Assembly (NCBI GenBank): GCA_963575745.1
Contig: CAUYUJ010016707.1
Span: 223,280-265,783 of the forward strand
DNA from: Prorocentrum cordatum
Lineage: Eukaryota; Sar; Dinophyceae; Prorocentrales; Prorocentraceae
Reading direction: 5' to 3'
DNA: 42,504 nt
In this document: positions 19,975 to 30,300 of the stretch, in pieces
How the letters are laid out: every line of letters begins with the position of its first letter
Numbering within the stretch: the stretch's first letter is position 1
The notes under the pieces: generated by a model
Told to the model about the DNA's origin: nothing
Database searches by the model: none
What the model saw: the letters and a program-made list of their open reading frames with translations, nothing else
Made by a program: the position numbers and the translations under genes

Positions 19975-20625
19975 ACTGCGCTCACAGACGAAGCTCCCGC
20001 CTGATACTTCTACTTCCCCCGCTTTCTGGCCGCAGGAGCTGAGGAGCCCTTCCTCCGTATTCGCAGTGACGAAAGTCACAGGAATCCGATGACCCGCTCG
20101 GATTACCAACATGAAGTGCGGGACCCGTCATGGCGCAGAGTCGCCGCGCAGGGAGCTGGAGGCCTAAGTTTTGGCCCGACAGGCGGGAGCCATAGGGAGG
20201 GGGCTCCCGCCCAAGATTTCTTCACAATTCATTCACAGCGCCTGAGACTTCCCCGCAACTCACTCACAGACGAGGCTCCCGTTTAATACTCCCCCCAAAT
20301 TCAGGCCTGAGGAGCCCAACAGTGAAGACAGTTACACGTTTCGGATGACCCGTTCGGATTACCAACATGAAGTGCGGGACCCACGGGAACGGGGCTCCCG
20401 CCTGAGATTTTTTTACAAGTCACTCACAGACGAAACTCCCGCTTGATACTACCTCCAAAATCAGGCCTTGGAAACCCAAGAATGACGACAGTTACACGTT
20501 TCGCCGCTCGGATTACCAACAAGAAGCGCGGGGCCCATACGGAGGTGGTTCTTGCCTGAGATTTCCTTACAATTCACTGACAGATAAAGCTCCCGCTTGA
20601 GATTTCATCCATATTCAAGCTAGGA
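19975..20625. repeat. CTCCCGCCTGAGA-type tandem repeats
   Basis: CTCACAGACGARGCTCCCG recurs near 19979, 20264, 20424 and 20578. Between these are repeated GACAGTTACACGTTTCG and CGGATTACCAACATGAAG. Units are about 155-160 bases, the first longer. Confidence 0.85.
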
Positions 20626-20629
20626 GGTG

Positions 20630-21000
20630 AGTGATGACGAAGGGATGAGTGGATGAATGAGTGAGTGAGTGGGTGAGTGAGTGAGTGGGTGATGATGATG
20701 ATGAGGAGGAGGAGGAGGAGCGTGGGTGATGCGTGACTACGTGATCATGAAATCATGATTGTGACGATGATGAGGATGATGACGATGATGACGATGAGTG
20801 GTGATGTTGATTGATGATGGTGGTGATGATGATGATGAATGTGATAATGTTGGCGATTCATCGAATGATGCTGTTGTTGGTGATGATGATAATGGTGTGA
20901 GTGTGAGTGAGTGTGATGATTATGATGATGGTGACGATGGTCAATATGATGATGAGTACTGACGATGAGTGGTGATGATGATGATGATGGTGCGTGAAAG
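20630..21000. repeat. TGA/GATGAT microsatellite
   Basis: GTGAGTGAGTGG followed by long GATGATGATG runs. The minus strand reads as false histidine runs. Confidence 0.93.
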
Positions 21001-21074
21001 GGGAGAGGGGTGGGAGGTGATGTGAGGTGAGGTTCCCGCGGGAGGTGTCCAGAGACAACAAGAACCCCACTTTG

Positions 21075-21181
21075 GATGTAGGGAAAATACATTGGGGACG
21101 ATGTTTCAATATTTGGCATCATATGTGGGTATGTTTTAATTTTTTCCAATATTTAACTGTAGGAGGGCACGCCCGACCTAA
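21075..21181. mobile_element. TIR element family 1, copy e (right half)
   Basis: Contains TTGGGGACGATGTTT and ends TGTAGGAGGGCACGCCCGAC plus CTAA, the family's right terminus. The left terminus is missing. Confidence 0.75.
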
Positions 21182-21639
21182 GGCAAGCATTCCTAGTCCT
21201 GGTTTGTCCGGCAAGCCCGAGTAGCAGGTAAGCCGCAAACAGCCGGTAAACCTCGCAGAGCCGGTTACCAGTAAGCCCACGTAAGAATTTGTTTCAGTGT
21301 CGTCGTTGTTTTGTTTGCCCCCCCCCCCGGGCTGACTCTAACAGCAGTGCCACTGGTCTTCCATGAGGCGGCCTTTGTCCGGAAACAATTCCCGAGTTTC
21401 CTCCTTCCTCCTCTGCCCCCCGTTCTCGTTCCCATTCCTCCATCCCCCTCCTCCTCCTCCATCCTCCTAGTTCCCCTCCTCCTCCTCCTTTTCCGTTTCC
21501 TTTCCCCCGTCTCCTTATCCTTCTCCTTTTTCCCCTCCTCCTCCTCCTCGCCCTTTGACCCCCCCGACGATGCGCCGAAGGCGACGAGGATTAGGAATTG
21601 TGGTGGTGGTGGTGGTGGTGGTGGTGGTATCGTTTTCTC
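21182..21639. other. Intron 5 stretch with CCGGTAA words and pyrimidine run
   Basis: CCGGCAAGCC, CCGGTAAACC and CCGGTTACC occur at 21208-21275 and again around 22670-22760. 21375-21555 is pyrimidine-rich, and 21600-21630 is a (GGT)n run. Confidence 0.5.
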
Positions 21640-22592
21640 GGACCCTGTCTCGTTTTCTCGATTTCTCGGCCCCTGGATCGTTGTCTCGTTTTCTCGGACC
21701 CAGGTTCGTTTTCTTGTTTTCTCGGCCTCGTCTTCTCTGACCCTTATTCGTTTTCTCGTGTTTTCGGCCCTGGGTCCTGGTCTCGTTTTCTAGGACCCTG
21801 GTTAGTTGTTTCGTTTTCTCGTGTTCTTGTTTTTTGGCTTTTGGGTCGTGGTCTCGTTTTCTCGTGCCTGGGTCGTTTTCTCGTGCTCTCGTTTTCTCGG
21901 CCCTTGGCTCGTGTTCGTTTCCTTGTTTTCTCGTTTTCTCGGCCCCTGGGTCTTGGTCTGGTTTGTTTTCTTGTTTCTCGGCCCCTGTGTCGTGGTTTGT
22001 TTTCTCGGACCCCGATTCGTTCTCTCGTTTTCTCCTTTTCTTGGCTCCTGGGTTGTGGTCTGGGTCTCGTGTTCTCGGACTCTGGTTCGTTTTCTCGGTT
22101 TCTTTGCCCCCGTGTCGTGGTCTCGTTTTCTCGGACCCTGCTTCGTTCTTGTTTTCTCGATTTCTCGGCCCCTGGGTCGTGATCTCGTTTCTCGGGCCCT
22201 GCTTCTTTGCCTCGTTTTCTCGATTCCTTGGCCCCTGGGTTGTGGTCTCGTTTTCTCTGACCCTCTCTCGTTTTCTCTAATTCTCGGCCCCTGGCTCGTG
22301 GTCTCGTTTTCTCAGACCTTTGTTAGTGGTCTCGTCTTTTTCTGCCCCTGGGTCGCTGTCTCGTGTTCTCTGACCTTTGGTACTTGTCCCGTTTTCTCCG
22401 ATCCTGGTTCGATTCCTTTTTTCTTCGGCCTCTGGGTCGCGGTCTTGTTTTCTCCGACCCTCGTTCATTTCCTTGTTTTCTCGGCCCCTGGGTCGCCGTC
22501 TCGTTTTCTCCGACCCTGGTTTGTTTCCTCGTTTTCTCGGCCCCTGGGTCGTGGTCTCGTTTTCTCTGACCTTGCTTTGTTTTCTTGTTTTC
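21640..22592. repeat. 56-bp minisatellite, about 17 copies
   Basis: The unit is GTCTCGTTTTCTCGGACCC, TGGTTCGTTTTCTCG, then TTTTCTCGGCCCCTGGGTCG. Adjacent copies at 22490-22560 differ by 56 bases. Frames read FSRPLGRGLVFSDP-like, which is not protein evidence. Confidence 0.93.
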
Positions 22593-24194
22593 ATCTCCTC
22601 TTGCTCTTCTTCCCCCCGTGTCTCCACTGCCTCCCCAGCCAGCTACCCACGGCAACCAGCAGGGACCCTTTAACCGGCAAGGCCGCGGTAACCGGCAAGG
22701 CGGCGGCGGGAAACGGCAATCCCACGGTTATTGGTAGGGGTTGCCGGCAAGGGCATTCGGTACCGGAAAGGCGGATGCCCCACGCGGTAATTATAAAGAT
22801 GTTTGCCAAAGGGGCCCAGTAGCGTCCAGAACCTCGATTCTCGGTCCTCCCCCCCTCCTCCTCTGCCTCCCCTCCCTCCTCTTCTTTCTCCTCCTCCTCC
22901 TCCTCCTCGACGTCCCCGAGCTTCTGGATTTGTGTGTAGTGTCGCTGCTTGGCATGGACAGTTCTGGTTCTCTCGAAGCTGTCGAGTGGTGTCGCCTCGA
23001 GCGCAGCAGAGGGGGCCAGACTGGCACAGGCCCAGGGGGATCTCGGGATCACCCCTCGTCATGCTTCATATCCGCAAGCCCTCGCAGCTGCAACGGAGCT
23101 TGCTCCATTTCCTTTCCCACCCCCTCTTCACCCTCTCCTTGACTAGCCGCGGGAACGAGGGCACCCCTCCCCTTTCTTCTCACCTGCCCTCGGGCTCAGG
23201 AAAAGGCCCCCAGCTGCCGAAAATGACAAGCAACCGTCCGACGCGATTTTTCGCGACGCGAGGAGGTGCGGCGTTCGGCTTCTACTCGGGTTTTGCGGCC
23301 GATGGCGGCGAGTCGGGCGCCCCCGGAACGCTCCCAGCGAGGCGCAGCAGCAAGGAGGCACCACGAGGCTGGAAGAAGCCCCCCGCAGGAAAGCACCGCC
23401 TCCCTCTCCTCTCCTCCCTCTCGTCCCCTTCCTTCTCCACCTCCGCAGTGCTGCGCACTGGAGTCTCCGGACTCGCCTTCTCTTAGGCCGCTTCCAACCC
23501 AAGGTTGCCACGCACGCTTCTTCTGACCTGGACTCGCTTCTTTGAAGCCGCGCACGCGTGCGGCCGGAGTGCTCCAAGTAAACCGACAGGAGTGTCCGAA
23601 GGCACGAACGACGACGATCAGGGCCCGTCCTTCGCCGCCGGTGCCGCCCCTGCCCGAGGAGGGCGTTCCGCTGAGGCTGGCGCGCACGGCGCGCGGGGCG
23701 AGCTGCTTCGAGGCGTCGGGCTGCGCGGCAGACGTTTAGGGCGGTCAAGAGGGGGGTGATGACCAGGAGGGGGGGGGACATGACTGAGCGGAGGGCCGTT
23801 TCAGACACCGGTAGTTGGCCTTAAGGGTGCCCCTCGTCGCCACGGTGGGACGCAGCTCGGAAAGCTGGTGCGTCTGGACCCCAGGATGGGTCTTGGGACC
23901 GATTGTGAGCCGATGTTGAGTGTTTGGTGTCTCAGCTCGCCCTTCTGCGAATGACCTGGTCCGTGACCACTCTCCTTATTTCAACACGTCCCTTGGCCCC
24001 CCCTGGGCCGCGCAAGGGCCACGGGATCTGCGACCCCCTCTCGTGGACGCCTCCGAAGATAGGAGGGGGGGTCGACCCAGGCGTCCGACGTCCTCGATTC
24101 GTTGCTCGACCCTCCACCTTCCTCGGTCCTCGATCCTCCTCCCTCGTCGATCCTCGAGCACCTGCCTCCTCCCTCGGCGCGCGAAGGGGCTGTG
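22593..24194. other. Intron 5 stretch, no confirmed gene
   Basis: Holds a TCC tract at 22840-22912, then mixed sequence. An exon-like piece at 23659-23733 was examined and rejected. 23965-24060 (CAACACGTCCCTTGGCC and TCTGCGACCCCCTCTCGTGG) resembles 33305-33365. 24085-24170 carries CCTCGATCC repeats. Confidence 0.45.
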
Positions 24195-24379
24195 TTAGGC
24201 GTGAGCCGGGCCTGTCTCTCACAGGGGGAATATTAAGAAATATTTTTAAAAATGATTTGGGGACGATTTTCTGACAATTTTGGAGCGTTTTGGGATAATT
24301 GTTTGAGTTGTTTTGATATATATCTATATATATAATTTTCCGTCCAAAATTTCCCTGTAGGGGGACAGGCCCGATCTAA
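24195..24379. mobile_element. TIR element family 1, copy f
   Basis: The left end is altered (TTAGGCGTGAGCCGGGCCTG), and the right end is GGGGGACAGGCCCGATCTAA. The internal TTTGGGGACGATTTTC is present. AT-rich centre with TATATATC. Confidence 0.8.
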
Positions 24380-24602
24380 GGGTAGGCGCGACCCAGACAT
24401 CACACGCCCTCGACTCGGTTCTCGGTCCGAGACGTCCGGCGAGCGAGCGAGCGAGCTTTGCGCCAGACGGCGCGCGAGCAGGGGGGAGCAGAGCGAAAGA
24501 GTCGGGGCGAAACGGGTTTGGGCCGTCTTCGGCCTCCTGGGGGTCGCCGGCGGACTCCGTGGCCGTCAGAAGACGGCTCAGGAGGAACAGCCGGCCCTGG
24601 AA

Positions 24603-24751
24603 CTAAGTCGGGCCTGTCCCTCTACAGGAGGAACATTCAAAAATTGTGTAAAAATGGTCTGGGGACGATTCTTGAGACTACTTGGGAGTTTTTCGGGGTA
24701 CTGGTAATTTTTCGCCCAAAATCCGCCTGCAGGGGAACATGCCAGAGGTAA
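24603..24751. mobile_element. TIR element family 1, copy g
   Basis: CTAAGTCGGGCCTGTCCCTC at the left, TCTGGGGACGATTC inside, and CCGCCTGCAGGGGAACATGC at the right with a decayed terminus. No target duplication seen. Confidence 0.8.
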
Positions 24752-24805
24752 GACTACGGAGGCCCAGCATTCAAAACAAAATCGAGGCGCCAGATCATGT
24801 CTGGG

Positions 24806-24950
24806 CCCGTCGACCCTCCTCGATCCTCGGTGCTCCTCCTCCCCTCCTCGACCCTCCTCGATCCTCGATCCTCCTCGATCCCCCTGGACCCTCCTCGACT
24901 CTCCTCGATCCTCGATGCTTCTCATCCCTTGTCGATCCTCGATTAGATTC
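24806..24950. repeat. CTCCTCGATCCTCGA repeat
   Basis: CCTCGATCCTC, CTCGACCCTC and TCGATCCTCGATCC repeat irregularly over 140 bases. A related patch lies at 24085-24170. Confidence 0.85.
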
Positions 24951-24979
24951 TCCTCTTTTGGTGGCGCGCAGAGGCGGAG

Positions 24980-25242
24980 AAAAGGAGAAGGAGGAGGAGG
25001 AGAAAGGAGGAGAGAGGGGGAGGAGGAGAGAGGGGGAGGAGGAGAGAGGGGGAGGAGGAGGAGGAGGAGGAGGAGGAGGAGGAGGAGGAGGAGGAGGAGG
25101 AGGAGGAGGAGGGGAGGAGGAGGAGGAGGAGGAGGAGGAGGGGGAGGAGAGAGGAGGAGGAGGAGGAGGAGGAGGAGGGGAGGAGGAGGAGGAGGAGGAG
25201 GAGGAGGAGGAGGAGGAGGAGGAGGAGGAGGAGGAGGAGGGG
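24980..25242. repeat. GGA tract
   Basis: About 260 bases of near-pure (GGA)n. It ends at the GTGAGGGG before the next element. Confidence 0.95.
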
Positions 25243-25345
25243 GGCAGCGGCCTTTCACCGTGAGGGGTAGAGGTACGTCTTCAGATCTTGTTCAGTCTCT
25301 GGGGGCCCTCACGGGGCCAGGCACCGTGAGATGGCCTAATTCAAA

Positions 25346-25533
25346 GAAAAACGCCACAAACATAAGTTTGTGGCGCTCCGCGCGGATTTCGTGGATCCGC
25401 GCTGGGCCCCCTTGGCGGCGCCTCTGGCGCCGCCCCTGGCGCGCTCCGCGACGCCGGGGAGGGGGTTCCAGCGCGGTTCCAAGAAATCCGTGCGGAGCGC
25501 CAAATGTATGTAGTTGTGGCGGTTTTTTTTCTT
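25346..25533. mobile_element. Foldback element, copy 2
   Basis: The left arm reads AAACGCCACAAACATAAG and GGCGCTCCGCGCGGATTTCG. The right is its complement with some changes. The centre TTGGCGGCGCC and GGCGCCGCCCCTGGCGCG is as in copy 1. Inside the left arm, CGCCACAAAC (25352-25361) and GTTTGTGGCG (25366-25375) form an extra 10-bp hairpin. Confidence 0.88.
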
Positions 25534-25972
25534 TTTCTAATAATGAAGCTCTGTTGCCCGGAAAGGGGTCCCGACCTGCGGGCAGCCACATAGTGTTTCT
25601 CTTCGTTGGCGGTCCAGGGGTCAGGTGAGGACCTCCAGAGGCCGAAAAGGGCAAGCGTTCTTCCGTCGTGAGCTTCTCACGACGCGCGGCTTTTCACCCA
25701 GATAAGCCTCGCATCGGACACAATCGAGGTGGCCGATTTGTCACACGTCTATTTTGTTCTCTGGAGGCTAGTTTCGGGGCTCCCCGGCTGCCAGCAACTT
25801 GCTCGGGGATGGGGGATGGGAAGGAGTTGAGAGATCCGGGGAACCACGCATCGGGAACGTCGAAGTGCCAGATGTTTTGGTAGATCTACCGCCCATGAAA
25901 GATAGCGAATGTTATAATTCCTCTCGCTTTGCGGGGTGCACGTCCGGAGCACGTACAGTCACGTCGTCGCGG
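25534..25972. other. Intron 5 stretch, nothing recognised
   Basis: Mixed sequence between the foldback element and the CTTGG-type blocks. Confidence 0.4.
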
Positions 25973-26065
25973 GGCCTCTTGGGAGCCTCCTGGGGGCTTC
26001 CTGGAGGCCTCTTGGGAGCTTCTTTGGGCCTCTTGGGGGCTTCTTTGGGGCCTCTCCCCCCCTCC
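25973..26065. repeat. Short CTTGG-type block
   Basis: CTCTTGGGAGC, TCCTGGGGGC and TTCTTTGGGGCC steps of 10-11 bases, forward orientation. Confidence 0.85.
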
Positions 26066-26204
26066 TTTTCATACTCCCTCCCCATCTTCTCTTCCAGCGC
26101 CGGCTCTAATCATGCGCGCCGCCGTGACCAACTTCCACCTGGCTGGCGCTGCGCCGTCGTTCGCCCAGGGGGGGAAATATCATTACGCTCCAGTCGTTGT
26201 GTGA

Positions 26205-27110
26205 CCTTATGGGGGCTTCTTTGAGGCCTCTTGGAGGCTTCTTGGGGATGTCTTGGAGGCCTCTAGATTTTTTTGGGGAGTTCCTTGGGGGCCTCTTGGG
26301 GGCCTCTTCGGGGCCTCTTGGGGGCATCTTGGGCCGTCTTGGGGCGTTTTTGCGCCGTTCCGCTCCTTCGGAGGCCGTCTTGGGGGCCTCTCGCGGCCGC
26401 CTTGGGGTTCTCTTGGGGTCCTCTTGGGCCGTTTCAGGTTTTTTTTTGGACCGCCTTGGGGGCCTCTTTGAGCCGTCTTGGGGCCCTCCTGGGCCGTTTG
26501 GGGCCCTCTTTGGAGCCTCTGGGGGCCTCTTGGGGACGTCTTGGAGCCGTCTTTGGGCGCTCTTTCGCCGTCTGGCACTTCGGAGGCCACTTTGGAAGCC
26601 TCTCGCGGCCGCCTTGGGGCTCTCTTGGGGTCCTCTGGGGCCGTCTTGGATTCTTCTTGGGCCGTCTTGGAGGTTTTTTTGGCCGTCTCGGGGCCCTCTT
26701 GGGCTGTTCTGGGCCCCCCTTGGAGGCCTCTTGGGCCGTTTGGGGGCCTTTTTGGAAGCCGCTTGGGCCGTCATGGCCTTCCGAGAGCCGAAAAAGGCGA
26801 GAACGTTGACATTGTCCCAATACTATAGGAAAATCAAAGATTTTGGCCTCCGGAGGCGCTCTCGGGAGTCTTCTTGGGGGCCTCTTGGACCTTTTTGGGG
26901 GCCTCCTGAGCCCTCTTAGGGCCATCTTGGGCCGTCTTGAGGCCAGCTTGGGCTGTCTTGGGGCGATTTTGGGCCGTCTTGAAACCTTCTTGGGGCCCCA
27001 AGAGGCCCAAGAGGCCGAAATTGCTGAATTCTTATCGGTTTTTGCAGGTTTTTGGTCCCACAAGGGGCCCTCCACCTTTGGGTCGACGGAAGTGGCGCGA
27101 CTCCGGGGGG
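26205..27110. repeat. CTTGG-type repeat, intron 5 block
   Basis: About 0.9 kb of the forward family. The A-rich spacer module appears again at 26775-26850 (CCGAAAAAGGCG to AAAATCAAAGATTTTGGCC) and at 27012-27060. Confidence 0.93.
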
Positions 27111-27389
27111 ATTAGGGGGAGACATCATAATGTAACACAATACAATACGTGGGCAATCATTGGATACATTGGATACGTTGCATTAGGGCTCCCGCTCCGC
27201 TCCGCGACCTGCCTCCGGCAACACGTCACTTCCGGACGTGGATTCTATAGGCTTACGCCACATCCGCCGACCCCATATAAACTACTGCGCCTCCAGAGCT
27301 GCATTTCACGAGGCTTGTCCGAATCATGACACGGCGCTCGACATCGGTCCTGTTGCCTCGTTGCTGTTTCCGTACCTTTTGGTGCTCTT

Positions 27390-27955
27390 TTGTGGCCTTT
27401 TGGTGGCATCTTGGCCTGTCTGCAGGCCATATCAGGCCGCCTCGAGGCATCTTGGGCCAAGTTTTGGGGCCTCTTGGGGGCTTCGTGGGGGCTTCTTGGA
27501 GGCCTTCGAGGTTCTCTTGGAGGTCCCTCAGGGCCTCTTGGGTTGTTTTTGGGCCAGGCTGGGGGCGTCTTGGGGCCGAAGGCTCGAAAAGGTGCCCCCT
27601 GGGGTCTGGGGGCCCTCTTGGGCTGTCTTGGGGGCTTCGGGGGCTGTTGTTGGACCCTCTGGCCGTCTGGGGGCGATATTGAAGGTTTCTTCGCCTGTCT
27701 GGGACGTCGTGAAAACTGAATAGGCGAGCGTGCGAAAAATGCTGTTCTTCGAAGGGCACGGGATGAGTTTTGTTTTTTAGGACCCCCTCGAGGCCCATCT
27801 TACGGGCCTCTTGGGGCGTCTTGGCAGCTTCGGAGGCCGCCTGGAGGCCATCGTGGGCGTCCAGGGCGATATTTCGGCGAATCGTGGCCCCCTGGGACCG
27901 TCTGGGGAGCGTTTTGGTGCCTTCTTGGTCAGTTTTGGGGCCCCCCGCTCCCCCG
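27390..27955. repeat. CTTGG-type repeat, second intron 5 block
   Basis: GCATCTTGGCC, GCCTCTTGGGGGC and GGGGCGTCTTGG words, forward. They are interrupted at 27700-27775 by an AT-richer spacer with TGCGAAAAATGCTG. Confidence 0.85.
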
Positions 27956-27979
27956 TGACGCGTTCGGTCCGGGGTCGCG

Positions 27980-28060
27980 CTGGGCGAAGGGGGGGGGCGA
28001 GTTGCCGGTTTGGGGTTCTTTGGGGGGGGATTATGGGGGGGGGGGGGGGGATAATGTCAC
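27980..28060. repeat. G-run cluster
   Basis: Runs of nine or more G, including 16 consecutive G at 28035-28050. Capable of quadruplex structure on the plus strand. Confidence 0.85.
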
Positions 28061-28104
28061 ATGCCTAGAGACCCACAAGGGGTCGGCGGATTTTCCGACC
28101 TACC

Positions 28105-28964
28105 TTAGCCTTGATCACCAGAGCGAACCTCGAGCTCCAAGAGAATACCGAAACCGGAGGGTGTTCCCGTGTCGGGCCCTGGGAGGCCATACTCGTTCGA
28201 CACTGTTTCGGTACGTCTCTGGGTGCTCGGAATTTGTTTCTGGGATGCGGTCATTCCGTGCGCTGGGGTGGGTCCTGAGGGAGCGGGGTCCTGGAGGCCC
28301 CGTCGGGCTCCCAGGCAGAGCCATCGAGTCCAGCACCTGTTCCCACTATGCAGCAGGGACTCGGCCACGAGAAACCTTCCACGAGAAACCCAACCCTGAG
28401 ACCCCAGGACGTCCCTTGCCTTCTGGTGCGGGAACGTCACGCGTTCCATAGCAAGACCATCGAAGCCCAGGAAACCCAGGGCACCCTTTGAGGCAAGGAG
28501 GGTGTTTCTTGGCCCGAGTCCCCATTGTAGGACTCCGTTGACGCATACATCTTCGAGGGAGGCTCGACATGCAGGATCTTGGCCGCACTCCGCCTTTTCG
28601 TTTTCGGCCGCGTCGACGGCCCTCTTGACCACGGTTGGGCGCAGGTCGAGACGTTGGCCAGGACGCACCCCTGAAGGGGGGTGGCCGTGCCTTCTTCAGA
28701 AGGTCGCCCCGCTACCCCAGGGGGGCTTCTCGGAAGCCCCCCTGCCCTCTGCGGAGCCCTCTCGGAGACCTCTGGCCATCGGCCTCTGCTCGGGAGCACT
28801 CGACATACTTTTTCCGCAGACTCGAATGAGAAGCCGATTCTGGGGTGAATCAATGTTGTAGTCGATCCCCTTCTCGATCTCCGAGAAGCCCCCCTGCCTG
28901 CTCCGAAGGCAGCTCCCTTCCCCCGTCGCCCCACCCCCGGCCATGATCCGCTCAGAACGGCCAC
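28105..28964 (-). pseudogene. Unrecognised antisense coding-like segment
   Basis: On the minus strand one frame is open across 28105-28964 apart from a single TGA at 28696-28698. It has balanced amino acids and no repeat: GIDYNIDSPQNRLLIRVC upstream of the stop, and VVKRAVDAAENEKAECG and VCVNGVLQWGLGPRN after it. I do not recognise the family. It lies in intron 5, opposite to the host gene, just before exon 6. It may be a decayed inserted gene or a chance open stretch in non-repetitive DNA. Confidence 0.3.
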
Positions 28965-29038
28965 AAGGGCCGGCTCGAGCCACGTCCGGCCGTGGCCGCG
29001 AGGCTACCACCCCCAGGATGCCCCAACTATCCAGGAAG

Positions 29039-29104
29039 CTCGCCGACGCCCTCCCTCCTCCCCACCTGCTCCGCAACGCCTGCGTGTACCTCGACTGTCC
29101 TCGC
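29039..29104 (+). CDS. MO25: MO25-like gene, exon 6
   Basis: LADALPPPHLLRNACVYLDC plus a proline lines up without gaps with the MO25 stretch L-A-K-x-[IL]-L...F-[FV]-x-[FY]-V-E-[LM], with L-A, the F/L positions, Y, V/L and E/D kept. The join to exon 7 then leaves about two residues fewer than in animals or plants. The acceptor is GGAAG|CTC, with CCAG|G three bases earlier as an alternative that needs another phase. The donor is uncertain: CGC|GCCGCC (GC, phase 0) is used here, while TGC|GTGTAC at 29083 would cut off the Y-L-D part. It lies 13.4 kb from exon 5 but only about 436 bases from exon 7. Confidence 0.65.
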
Positions 29105-29244
29105 GCCGCCCGCGCACGAGCGCGCGACTCCGCCCCTCGCCCAGGGAGGAAGAGGACGCGGAGGAGCAGGAGGGGAGGGCAGAGCCCGGCTGCGGCGGAC
29201 GCCGAGGCGGGTGGAGCACGTCGACGCTCCTCGAGCCCTCCCAT

Positions 29245-29525
29245 CCCTGCCCTCCCCCCCCCCCCCTCCCTCCCTCCCTCCCCTCCCTCCCTCCCCTCCC
29301 TCCCTCCCTCCCTTCCCTCCTCCTCCTCCTCCTCCTCCTCTCCTCCTCTTCCTCTCCTCCTCCTCCTTTTTTCTTTTCCTCCTCCTTCTTTTTTTGTTTT
29401 TCTTCCTCCTCCTCCTCCTCTCCTCCTCCTCCTCCTCCTCCTCCTCCTCCTCCTCCTCCTCCCTCCTCCCCCCCCCTCCCCCTCCCTGCCCCCCCCCCCC
29501 CCTGGTCCCCTCCCCTCCCTCCCTG
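29245..29525. repeat. TCC tract filling intron 6
   Basis: CCTCCCTCC and (CTC)n over about 280 bases, ending just before the exon 7 acceptor. It makes up most of this 436-base intron. Confidence 0.95.
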
Positions 29526-29540
29526 CGCCGCCGCCGAGAG

Positions 29541-29604
29541 GTGGCCACCACGGCCCTCGCCACGCTCCAGGAGGTGCTGGTGGGCGGCGCGCAGGCCTCT
29601 GTAG
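29541..29604 (+). CDS. MO25: MO25-like gene, exon 7
   Basis: The codons read VATTALATLQEVLVGGAQAS followed by V and one leftover base. This fits the hallmark MO25 block [IV]-A-S-D-A-F-A-T-F-K-D-L-L without gaps: VATTALATLQEVL keeps A, A, A-T, the charged pair and L. The acceptor is GAGAG|GTG, directly after some 280 bases of TCC tract, the longest pyrimidine run before any exon here. The donor is read as G|GCGCC (GC, phase 1), which gives an exact gap-free join to exon 8. TCT|GTAGGC at 29600 is a GT alternative, but its phase does not fit exon 8. Confidence 0.86.
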
Positions 29605-29667
29605 GCGCCGGCTTCCTGCCCCCCCCCTTCCAGGGGGCAGCAGCCCTGGAGAGCTTCGGCCAGTCAG

Positions 29668-29845
29668 GCGATCGCAAACATGGGGTCACGGGGGCGTGGA
29701 TTAGCGACGGGTCCCGTTTCCATGGGATATCGCGGATTTCCGCCGCCGAACGAGGCGGCACTGGCAGCATTTTGGGGAGGGCATTTCCCCGATCCATGGA
29801 TTTGGCGACCGTGCGCCAAATCCATGGATCGATAAAGACATTCGT
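29668..29845. mobile_element. Hairpin-bearing dispersed repeat, copy 1
   Basis: GGCGATCGCAAACATGGGG, CGACGGGTCCC, TATCGCGGATTTC and GAACGAGG reappear at 34501. An 18-base inverted repeat, CGATCCATGGATTTGGCG (29790-29807) with its exact complement at 29814-29831, closes it. Begins 64 bases after exon 7. Confidence 0.82.
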
Positions 29846-30300
29846 GCAATCAAAGAATTGTGGCGGGCGGTAAGATGGTTTACGCAGGCACTTAGTTATG
29901 GATTCCTTCATCGTACCTTTGCAGGGGGAGTTTTTTCCCCTCAGAAAGAAAGCACCGAAGTTGTGGTTCCCCTCAGCTGATCGAGGACCGAGGTTATCTA
30001 GCCATCTTTGGGCATTTTCGTGGACATGGCCAGATCCGCCACGGCTGAATCCGCTCCCCCAGGAGGGGGGAAGCATTTGGAGTTTCGGCCAGGAGCGAGC
30101 CCAGGTCTCTCACTGGAAGCTTGGTAGAGTTATCACTTCTTGAAGTTCCGTGCATGTTTCGGATGCCTCCCCCCTCCAGTCCCCATTCAGTTTTTGTTTC
30201 ATTGAAGTGCCCTTCCCGGGGCTCGCACCCTGTGTTTTTTTCCTTAAGTAAGGGAAAGTCTTGGACCTCAGATTGTGTCTTTGCCCCCTGATGTGCCATA
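29846..30300. other. Intron 7 stretch, nothing recognised
   Basis: Mixed sequence of moderate GC; no gene or repeat was recognised. Confidence 0.4.

Noticed and set aside
23659-23733. Exon-like piece VPLRLARTARGASCFE and on to CAAD between exons 5 and 6
   Set aside because: It has high G/C third positions and a faint likeness to the MO25 F-D-[IV]-A-S block. But exons 6 and 7 fill that part of the protein better and without gaps, so including it would duplicate the segment.
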